From Heliocidaris tuberculata (Eukaryota > Echinodermata > Echinoidea > Camarodonta > Echinometridae), in NCBI GenBank assembly GCA_025618425.1, contig CM046838.1, positions 14,871,629 to 14,935,628 on the forward strand: DNA of 64,000 nucleotides, given 5' to 3'. The notes under the pieces were generated by a model. The model was not told where the DNA came from. It saw nothing but the letters and a program-made list of their open reading frames with translations, and made no database searches. Below, one piece after another: positions 26,413 through 38,400 of the stretch (the first letter of the stretch is position 1; the number at the start of each line of letters is the position of its first letter). The position numbers were made by a program, and so were the translations under genes.

Positions 26413-29400
26413 GAGAGAGGGGGGAGTTTAGTCAAACTAACATGCTCGATGGCATGCTGAAATGTTTCAAAATTCATATTTTCTTTAACCTTTTTTTTTT
26501 CATAAATGGTACAAATCATCAGTCGGGGAGATAGGTTTTTCTTCTTTTTTTTTTTTGTTTCTTTGTTTTTATACACGCAGATATTAATGCTTGAGTCAAG
26601 AGAGTTACAAAACCTTGGTCCAGTGCAAACTAAAGTGTTGAGAGTAAACTTTGTCCTTGCATAGGGTAAGTGGAATGCTGAAGCACGTCTTGTGCCATAA
26701 TTGTGAATTTGATTGCTTTTCTTGAAAATCTTGGCTAATGCCAGTGCCAGTACACCTGAGTTAAGATCATACATTAAGGAACCCAGTTGCATATAATAAA
26801 TATCTTATACCTTCAGAATTCTGTGATGATAAAAAAGAGGATTTGTATGAGCACGAAAGTCAGAATTACAGATTGTTCTTATTACTCTCTTCTGAATCAA
26901 GTACAGTTTATCTAACTGCGTTTTAAGAGATTTGCCCCAAGCAAGCACACCATAATTAATGTAAGGTAGAATTAAGGTTGAATACAAGATAAGTAAAATG
27001 CTTTGAGGGAGACAGACTTTAACCTATGAATAACACCAGTGTTCCTTGACAATATTTTGCATAGATTATTTATATGAGTTTTTCATAACAATTTTTCATC
27101 AATATGGAGACCTAGTAATTTTTAATAGTTGATGCTACCCTGTCTATCAAAACACCATTGAAAACAATATCACCGGGCAACATCTTGAGCGTATTGCTAT
27201 ATATCATATAATATTTTTTTTTTTTTTTTTAAAGATTTAGGGACAGTTTGTTCGCATGAATCCATGCAGTAATATTACGTAACTCTGAGTTAACTGTTTG
27301 TAAAAGGACTTGTGCATTTTTGTGTGAAAAAAAATATGCTGGAATCATCTGCAAACAAAATAAAGGATGATACATCAGAAGAATATTGAAAATCATTTAT
27401 ATAAAGAATAAATAAAAGAGGACCAAGAAGAGATCCTTGCGGGACTCCACAGCTGACAGTTTGTAATGCTGAAGCACAACCATTAATGGATACAAATTGC
27501 TCTGTCAGCTAAAGAGCTCCTGAACCAATTCAAGGCTACACCTCTGACCCCGTAATGGAATAATTTACATAACAAAATTTTATGATCTACTGTATCAAAT
27601 GCCTTAGAGTAATCCAAGAATATTCCAATTGTATGCATATGGTTGTCCAGAGCATTAGAAACTTTATTGATAAAGTGTAATATAGCATGGGTGGTAGTAT
27701 GTTTCTCACGGAAGCCAAATTGAAAATTGGAAATAATTTTACTCGTGTTGAGAAACTTTGCACTTCTCAAGTACATAAGTTTTTCAAGAATTTTAGAGAA
27801 AGATGTTAATAGGGATATGGGTCGGTAGTTCGTCAACAATTTTGGGTCACCCTTCTTAAAAATAGGGACAACCTTTGCAACTTTCATATTCCTGGGTACA
27901 ATGCCATTTGCCAATGACAGATTAAAAATATGCACTCATGGCTGCATAATTCCTGCTGATACATTTTTAACTAGACTGTTGGAAATATTATCACAACCAG
28001 GGCTTTTTGCAATCTTCAAAGAATTTACAATACTAAGTACCTCTCCTTCATTTGTTGGCCAATGTACATATGCTTTTCTGATTTTCCATCTAACCCAACC
28101 AAAATCTCCTCCCATTTTAAAGTATCTTAGTGCATCAGTATCATTTGTTCCCCTATTTCTTGCCACAATTTTTTAACAAATTGACACTTCATAAGTAAGT
28201 GATTATATACCTCAATTTCCTTTCCACAGAAAGAACATAAGTTAGATGATATAAAGCCAAATTTATACAGTTTATCATTACAATACAAGATACTTTGTAA
28301 TAATCTAAACTGAAATCCACTTAATTTAAGTGCATAATCTCGGGGTCAAAAGGAAGTCGCAATTCTAGATGTAGTAAATGTGCTATTTCCGCGTGTCTAC
28401 ACGTAAAGGTTTCCTTTATATTATCTATAAAGATGTTATAACATAATTTAGAAGTCGGTCCTTCACATGATATTATTTTATCACCTACTTTTATACATTA
28501 ATTCCGAGTAATCGATCGTGTCATTTATCTCTTCGTCTTTTTTCCTTTTCTCTTTCAAATTCATTGGCAATGCTGAATAAATGCTTCCAATGTAGAATAA
28601 ATCGTTGTCATTTAGACCTTTTTGTAGAAAATAGCTCACTGGCCTTAAATGGCCTTCTTTATCTACAACATGCTTAATTTGATATATATTAGCCTCAAAT
28701 AGTTTTCTGTTAAATAGTGTTTTCTGGCCAAAACGGATTAAAGTATTATTAAAAATCATTTGATTTCCTAAGTTACTAGTAATTATTCTGTTTTCTCTTA
28801 AGTCATGCCAAATATTCAAATATTCTCAGTACAATGGAGGCGCCTGAATATGAATATTTTTCATATCATAATCACATAAAAATATAAATCTTCCTCCAAT
28901 TGACTGGAATATATAGTCAAAATATTTTTTTTTTTTTCATTTTATATTACTGTCTTCATAGATTAGTCTCTTAATCCACATTATTCTTTGTGCCTTTGTT
29001 AGGATCCAAAATCCACAAAAGATAAGAACCGAACAAAAGATATTATATTTTAGATGATATGTGGTTTCTCTTTAATATTTACGAGCATTCCATATGACAT
29101 GATATAAAAGAATTACAAGTTTAAATTATAACTACATTACATATACTTAATCTAGCAAAGACTTACAATTTCTCAGCTGGGAAACTTGTAATCCACAGAA
29201 TATGAATGCAAGGAATGAGTCCAGAATGTTCTTGAAGTGTAGAGTAATCCACAATTATAAATCCCAATAGTTAATCCAAATGGTATGGTGTCCAACTGGT
29301 AAAAATTCCAGATGATTCAGCTGAAGAATGTCCAAGATAATTCAGGAAGTCATCGATGTCGACGATGATGTCGAAGACGATGTCAATAATGATGTCGATA

Positions 29401-32400
29401 ATGATGTCGACCATAATGTCAATAATGATGTCGAACACGATGTTTAACACGATGTCCAATACGATGTCAAGAATGATGTCCAAGATTAAGTCCAAGATGA
29501 GGTCCAAGACGATCTCCACAGGTTGATATCAAATATGATCAATATCAGATGGTGATAACTGAGAATTTACGCAATATATGCTCCATGATGTAGTCAGGTA
29601 TTAAATTCTGAAATTTCTGTGGAAGCTCCCAGCTTATATACAATCTCAACCCTTAAACAGAATTTTCTACCTTCTACTACAACATTCTTGAAGGTTTGGA
29701 ACTTTCTTGTTAGTTCCACATACTTCTAGTTGTAACAAACAAAAGAAGAGGATTCCAATGATCTTAGACTCATTGCAATGTTACACTTTTACTGAGAAGT
29801 TCATGCAAAGGTCAGGTAAACAGGTCACAACATGCAATTACATTGTTACTATCATACAGTACATCACACATAATGTAATGATCTAGAATGTTCTTCCTTT
29901 ACTGGATGTGCATTATTTAATCTGTAATTAATGATTCTTTCACTGTTACAGAGTACACTGACTTTTATATTTGAATAATGATTTCTCTTCTAGAAATTTC
30001 TATGTTCATACATACATAAAGAAAACTGGAAAATAACTTCCTTCCAGAAGATTCTTCAATTATATAACACCTCCCCCACCAGGAAAAAGAAAGCTTTACC
30101 GTAGTAAAGGTTTCTTTAAGATTCAACCTGTTTCAAATTATCCAGATAAGCCTTTCATCCTGTACAAAGGCATTATATATCAAACATGTATTTATGGATA
30201 AGCAAAAAAAAAAAAAATACAGTTACAAAATGACAAACTTTGTCACAAAATGAGTAATTTCTCTCTTTAAATTCTGGAAAGAGCATCAGCAATTACACTA
30301 TTCTTTCCACGTATGTGTACAATTTTCAAGGGGAACGGTTAATAATAATAATAATAAATTTCATTTATAAAGCGCCTTTTCATCAGATACAAAGCGCATG
30401 TAACAGATAAACAACGAAGACAGTATCATATGAATATCATTACGTAAGAACAAACAAAGAGAACTATTAAGAAAAAAAATCTTAATCTTATCATGATCTC
30501 TCCATATGAAATCAAAACAATTTTTTTCAACTTCTGTATAAACCCAAGTTGGTACCAATAATACAGAAGAGACATATATAAGTTTAGATAAAGCAAATAC
30601 TTTCAACAATTGTATTTTACCAGTAAGGGTCAAATCGCGCTGTTACACCAGCCTAATAATCTTTTGATTTTACTTAATATTTCTTTATAATTCATCTCTT
30701 CCTTTATATTTACGTCTAAAGGAAAATATATCCCAAGTATTTTAACAACTTCTACCTGCTTTCCCAGTGAAAACGTATTTCTTATATTTTTACGAGGACC
30801 TAACATTAATATCTTTGTTTTATTTTTGTTCACTTTTAATCCGGATAATCTCCAAAACGTATTTAACACCTTTTCTAGATTTTGTATTGATTCCAATTCT
30901 TTCAAAAACATAGTCATATCATCTGCGTACAAATTAACTTCACTTTCATATGTCCTATTTGTATCCCGTTTATATTATGTGTTTTACGAATTGCAAGAGC
31001 TAATACTTCTATAACTACAAGAAACAATACGGAGACAATGGATCCCCCTGACGTACTCCTCTCCCCCACATCAAAGTAACCAGTGGAGTGTCCACCATTC
31101 ATAACACAAGTAACTGCTTTAAAGTATGAAATATCAATCCACTTATGAAAATAAGGGCCAAATGAATGCAAAACGGAATCGAACGCTTTTTCAAAGTCGA
31201 TAGCCAACAAGAATCCGTTTATATTAAATGTAGACGAATGGAATATAACATCGTCTGTTAATCTTACTGCTTCTCCTATATTCCTCCCTTTCATATAGCC
31301 TACTTGATCTGTATGAATTACCTCATCTAAAACTTTTTTAATCCTCCATGCTAGTATTTTGGACAAAATTTTATAATCTACATTCAATGCTGAAATGGGC
31401 CTATAGTTTTCTATCAAAAGAGGGTCTTTACCTTCTTTTTCAATTAAAGTTATAACCCCCTGTTTTTGTGACGAAGACAGTTCCCCTTTTTGAAAGGAGG
31501 TATGAAAGGAATCTATGACTAATTTTCCTATCACTGGCCAGAATGTTCGATAGAATTCTACAGTCAAACCGTCATTACCGGGGGTTTTATTTAATTGCAT
31601 CTCATTTAAAATGGAGAAACATTCCCCCATACTTATTTTTTCATCGCATAATTCCTTGTTACTTTCCTTTATCATCGGAATATCACTGAAAAAAATATTC
31701 TTGTCCGGATTCATATCCATCTTTCTGAATAAAATTTCTTTATGTTTTTTAAAATCTGTTGTTGACATGTTACCATTTCACAATTAGATTTTATTTTTCC
31801 TATAAAAGTTTTATTACTATTTACTTTCAACAACTGTTCAAAGTACTTCACTTTCTTCAAACCAATTAGCCCGAGATCTAACTTTCAAACCACTTAAAGC
31901 ATGTCCGTATATCCCATTTAACTCTGCTCTTTTTAATTCTAACTCTTCTAGTGTATTTCTATCGCCATCTAAAGCCAAATTTTCCTCCAACATTTGCACT
32001 TCATCCTGCAATTTACTCATAAGTAACTTTCTTTCTCGTGCCTTAATTTTAGAATATTTTATTGTATAATCGCGTACTTTCATTTTAACAAAGTCCCATA
32101 AATTCCTATTATCTATAATTTCTTTTGCTTAACACTTCTATCAAGCAAATTATTTCGTTTTTCATGCCGTTTGTATATTCTGAATCTAAACAAAGACTAT
32201 TTTTAAACTTCCAATAGGATGGTCCTCGCTTAAATATTTCATGTGCAAGTTTTAGTTCCAACTCAATAGATACACACACACACGCACACTCACGTGTCTG
32301 TATGATGTACACAAGGTCTATGCATAGGGCATTATGTTGAATAGCTGCAGCAAACTAAGAACGCCGTGAACGAATCTGTGACATGCAGATTTAAAAAATA

Positions 32401-35400
32401 CATTTTTGAGTCGCGTTTTTAAATCCTGATTTTTGGAGGGGATAACTTCATTTATCCATCTTTCATTGACTGAAATTTCAATATCAGCATTCCATGAGGG
32501 TTTTTTTGTTGTTGTTGTTTTTTGTGGGTTTTTTTTATGGGGGGGGGGGTGATTTTTTAAAGATATGTATGTTAAAGCGGTGTAGAATTGTCATTGAATT
32601 AGGTACGCGTCGATCCACGGTCAGAAAGCGGTGAAAGGTTATGAATAATTCATTATGGCCAATCTTCCCGCTTGGTGGGGAATTTGATCGTTCCCCATAA
32701 AAACTCGGTACTCTCCCTGACTGATCATGAAACTACTTTGATAAGATGAAATGTGAATTGTGAAGGGCATGTAAAGAAAAGTGATACTGTCGCTTTGTTT
32801 AACGTCCATAATGCAACTGTACACTCTAGAGCTGTTATAAATACCCTCGATTTCCTTATATAGAGAAATGTATTCATATAAAGATTTTCCTACAGTTATT
32901 TTTCTTTATTTGTTCTGGGCGTTCCCAGCAAAAGCTTTGCTTTCCAGGTTTTCGCCTCCTTCTATTTTCTTAATTGTTCACTGTACGCATTACTATGCAT
33001 ACCGTTATTGTACTGAACATGATATTGAAATAGATATGAATTTCAATCAATAAGATTATGCTGAAATGTGAATTTTATGTTAATGAATATTATTCATATC
33101 TACATTTTCACTCACGTTCAACGGATACATAGAAGACACACTCGTCTTCTCTCCCACTGACTGATACAGGGGTGACACCCTGCTGGAATAATGAACCATT
33201 TGGAGGCGTCGCCATCACTCCATCCCCAATTGATGGCCAGAAAGCTGTAGCTGTCTCGGAAAAGGGATCCACTATTGTTGTGATATTCTCAGGGCAATAG
33301 AGACGAGCTGAAAGGAAAGTATACTCAGGAGTGAAGTATACCATTTTTATAGTAACAAGGTTATTCGGATTTCTAATTAACTCCTTGGTCAGAAAATGCA
33401 ACTTCATAAATGTAAACATAAGTGGATATTCATAAGAAAATGTACTGCAAGTCATAAAATAGGGCAGGTTTTTGACAAAATTTTATGATTCGTATCAATA
33501 TCAAAAGCATATCATCGGCTGTCAAAATGTTTGTCTAAGCTTTCTTTAATAGATCAGACTATAATACTTATTATTAACCATATCAGACATCTGAGCAATG
33601 CAATTTTTACATTTTATCACCCGGCTTTGACAAGCCAACACAACAGAACTCAGCCTTCTCTTGTTCATATTCTTGTAACTATTAACCTGGGTTTTAGAGC
33701 TTGGACATTAACAATAATGGTTGGATATTGTGATTGTTAATTACCGTTAGGCTTTGCTTGTTCTCAGTCTGTAAATGTGTGCACTGATATTTGGTTAATT
33801 CGTTGGTTGAACTTGCACAACTAGATTTAAGGCCGATTGCTTTGGTTTGCTGGTTGGTTGGTTGGGCTTCAACACTGACATAGATTTTATTATCAACCTT
33901 GTGCTTTTATGTCTAGGATTGGTTGATAAACTTACCTTCCGCAATTCACCATCTGCGTGTAGTGGTGTCATCTGTTCACATTTTCTTCTAGAAACCCCAG
34001 TTTCAATATAATGTAACCGGATTACAACAGAAAGTAGAAGATATAGGCCTCTCAAGTAAAACTCACCGATTACATAAATTGTAAAGGTACACGATCCGAT
34101 ATTGCCGCTTGCATCCATTGCCGTTATGTTGATAGTAGTATTACCAAGACTAAAGTTGGAGCTAGGTGAATACGTAGAAGTTATCATAAAGAAAGCTCCA
34201 CCTGAGTTATCTGTTACTGTTGGTGGTTCCCATGTAACTGCAGCGAATGAACTGTTGACGTCTTGTTTTTGGATGACATCAGAAGGGCAAGTAACATTTG
34301 GCCGTTCATTGTCTAGAAACAGGAGATATCGGAGGTGTTTTAAATGTCATTGAGGGGGGGGGGGGGGCATCCCAGTAAACCGACAGCCCACGAGACCGAC
34401 GATGTCAGTCAAGAGAGTCCTCAGAAAATAATTATATTAGAAGACCCGCAAGTTAACAATGTCGGCCTCGTGAGACGTCTGTCTCGAGAGGCATTGGCTG
34501 TCGTCTCGTGGGCTGTACCGTTCATTGATTCGTTCGTTCAACATAGTGTTGATCAAGGTCGTGGATTTTGTTGAAAGATATTAATCCTGATTTATTTTTA
34601 TTTTTTTAAAAGAAAACATTTCTTCTCAAGTTGGAGTCAAAAGACTCATAATAAAGGGTTAGAGGATTTCAGAGATAGATAATAACAGTTGTCCGTTTCG
34701 TGGGTTGTACCCTTATTAATTCGTTCTTCAACATAGTGTTGATCAAGGTCGTGGGTTTGGGGAAATATATTCATCTTGATGTAAACAATTTTTTTTTTTT
34801 TTAAAGAAAACAACTTTTTTTTGTCAAGTTCGAGTAAAAAAAAATTATAATAAAGGGTAAGAGGATTTCTAAAATAAATAATAACAGTTTCCGTAACGCA
34901 ACTGACATATTAAATGTGGTAACAATTTTTCAAAGAATGAATAAATAAAAATGTCAGATCCTTGAAACAAATAACACATTACAACTCATACATGCATAAA
35001 AAGTTTTATCTTGAAATACCATCACATTCTTTAATGATTAGAGATAAGTAAATAAGAAAATTGAAAAAAATTCGTTCGCTCGCTCGCATACATATTCTCA
35101 ATTAAGGGGTTCCGTTTATTGGCGTTGATCCGTGCATTCCCTCTTTTCATTAAAAACCATTTTGGGATGCTCTAAAATGTAAGTTTTATAGACAGATTTT
35201 TGAAAAAGTCCCTGATGTGGGAGGGGGATACCCCCCCCCCCCTCTCCCACCCCCCACCCCTAATCATAAACACGGTTCGACACCCCTGGATGAAGAGAAT
35301 GGTTCCTTTCTTGTCGAGTTTGAATAAATAGAAATATAAATAGTAATCTTATTAGAAGTTACTGTGACAACGAGTAGACAGGTGCCAATGTTTCATGAAG

Positions 35401-38400
35401 AGTGTAGGCGAACAGTTCACAGCGGTGAAGGTTTACATTATTTCAGAAACTGATAGTAACCGTTTCCATAAAGCAATTTAAATAGTAAATTAAAGTATAC
35501 TCTCTCAAAGATAAGATAAAGAATACAGCAGCATGTTAAAAAAAAATGACCGATTATTGTTCACCGCTGTCTAGGTCACATGAAAATATATGAAAGCAAG
35601 TAATATAGATGACATTGCAGCAAGAAAATACGTCATAAAGACAAATTAAAGGGAGTGGTTTATGGAGAAAGTTTTAATTCCCAACACAAATCCTAAACAA
35701 TATTTGTGGAGCAACTTCCAATCATCTGATCAAAAATAGTAATGTTATTACCCGTTATGGTGACATAGAGAAGACAAGTGCCAGTGTTTCCTGCACTATC
35801 CCTAGACGAACAGTTCACAGTAGTGTCCCCGATCAGGAATGTACCATCAGATGGATGAGAACAAGTCACAGTTGGAGCTATATCCACGTTATCAGTTGCA
35901 TTTGGATTAAACACAACAGTGGATGATGAATTTAGTCCCATATCCGTACTAAAAGTGACATTTGGGCAATACAGAATAGGTGCTTCATCATCTGCAAGAT
36001 GACAAAAATTCAGACCGAATGATTATACATACATACACATCTCAAAAATCAAATTCACCTTGTTTTAAGAAGAAAGTGAAAAAAAAAATGTTCCTTTCTC
36101 GACAAGTTTGAGTAAAAAGAAACATGGTGAAGGTGTACATTATTACGAAAACTAATACTAATAGTTTCGGTAATACAATTTAAATATTGAATGAAGGGAT
36201 ACTTTCCCAAAGATGAAATGAAAAAATAATGTAGAAACTAAGAAACAATGACCTATTATTGTTCACCGCTTGGTAGAGCTTATGCCGATTAATGAAAGCA
36301 AGTAAAACATATGACATTGCAGCAAGAAATTTGGACATAAAAAGGTTTAAAGTGTACAAATCACCTGAAAAAATAATTTGTGCACAGCTAGAAAATATAA
36401 AATCAATCTCGAAGAACTTTATCTGTCATTCTATCGGTAAACAGTTAAGGAGTATGAAGGAAATAAAGGATAACATGGCAATGCTCGCGCGGAACCGAAC
36501 TGCGAGTTTGGTTCCGCGCGAGTCCTTATCTTGGCAAGCGCGTACGTGTGCGTCGAGTAGTCTTTTCACGATCGGTTTTACGCTTATAGAGAGTGTTATT
36601 AAAATTGCAATATCTCTTTATAGAATTAATATTTGAAGCACATATTTTGAATAGAGTATAACGACATGAATCCCCTGACATAGAGAGCAAAATATATTTT
36701 GGTGATTGGTACCCTTTAAAGGGAGAGGTTTATGCGTATATATACATTTTTTTATTCCGAACACAAATGCTAAACTGGATTGCTGGAGGAACTTTCGAAC
36801 ATCTTAACAAAAAAATAGTGTTATTACCCGTTACTGTGACAACGAGAACACAGGTGCCAGTGTTTCCTGCATTATCTGTAGACGAACAGTTCACAGTGGT
36901 GTCCCCGATCAGGAATGTATCATCAGATGTATGAGAACAAGTCACAGTTGGAGCAATATCCACGTTATCAGTTGCATTTGGATTAAACACAACAGTGGAT
37001 GATGAATTTAGTCCCATATCCGTACTAAAAGTGACATTTGGGCAGTTCAGAATAGGTGCTTCATCATCTGCAAGACAACAGAAATTCAGACGGAATCAAT
37101 ATACATATTTATTCACATATAAGATATGAAGTGCTCCTTGTTCTTAAGAAAAAAACCTTGAAGAAGGTGGATCCTTTGTTGTCGGGTTCCGGTGAAAATC
37201 ATTATAGTAAAGGTTTACATTATTTCACAATTTGATAGTAACAATTTCCGTAATGCAATTGAAATATCAAATTCAGTGACACGTTCTCAATGAAAAAAAA
37301 TGAAGAATAAAAAAAAAAATTAGTGGATGATGAATTTAGTCTCATATCCATGCGCGTACAGAGGAGAGAGGGGACTTTGGGGTGTTCAAACACACCCCTT
37401 TAGAAATGAAGCAAAAGTTTATTTTTGACGCCAAAATTATGATAAACTTTTTTTTTTTTTGCTTCTCGGGGAATTTTGCAGTATAATAACACCCCCCCCC
37501 CCCTTTAGGAATCCTGAGTACGCCACTGCTCCTATCCGTACTAAAAGTGACATTTGGGCAGTTGAGAACAGGTGCTTCATCATCTGCAAAAGAACAGAAA
37601 TTCAGACAATATCAATATACATGCTTATACACATCTGATAAATAAAATGCTCCTTGTTTAAAAAAAAAAATCCGAAGAAAGTAAATCCTTACTTGTCGAA
37701 TATCATTATCATGATTATAGTAAAGGTTTACATTATTTTAGAAATTGGTAGGAACAATTTCCGTATTAAATGCAATTAAAATATCAAATGCAGTGACATA
37801 TTCTCAATGAAAAAAATTAAGAATATTGTTACATCTTTCAAACAATAAGAAATCATTATTCGTCGCGAGGAAAATCACATGCTAATTTATGAAAGCAAAA
37901 TAAAATCCACGAAGTTGCCGGAAAAAAATGAGGACATCAATAAAAGTTAAAAACGAGTGGTTTATGCGTTAAGTTTCTGATTCTTAACATATTGAAATAG
38001 GAACTTACAAACATCTGATAAAAAATGTTATAGTAATGTTATTACCCGTTACGCTGACAAGGAGAAGACAGGTGCCAGTGTTTCCTGCATTATCTGTAGA
38101 CGAACAGTTCACAGTGGTGTCCCCGACCAGGAATGTACCTTCAGATGGATGAGAACAAGTCACAGTTGGAGCTATATCCGCGTTATCAGTTGCATTTGGA
38201 TTAAACACAACAGTGGATGATGAATTTAGTCCCATATCCGTACTAAAAGTGACATTTGGGCAATTCAGAATAGGTGCTTCATCATCTGCAAGACAACAGA
38301 AATTCAGACAATATCAGTATACATGCTTTATATTCACATGCTCCTTGTTAAAAAAAAAAGAAAATCCGAAGAAAGTAAATCCTTACTTGTCGAGTTCCGG

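Larger units (their letters stand above)
28070..32270 (-). mobile_element. Tx1/L1-like LINE, ORF2 remnant, split by other insertions
   Basis: Right to left on the minus strand: the inter-domain region ([12 protein letters not shown] near 32220, [19 protein letters not shown] near 32070), the reverse transcriptase (31768-30630), the post-RT region (30633-30480), an interruption (28997-30420), then the distal region (WIKRL near 28975, [11 protein letters not shown] near 28810, [16 protein letters not shown] near 28180). Both the style of the RT and the long C-terminus are those of L1/Tx1 elements. The 5' end is truncated near a CA microsatellite at about 32270-32290. Confidence 0.82.

Noticed and set aside
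29271..29519. 82-codon minus-strand frame of Ile/Asp/Leu repeats
   Set aside because: Product of translating the 12-bp minisatellite inside an LTR.
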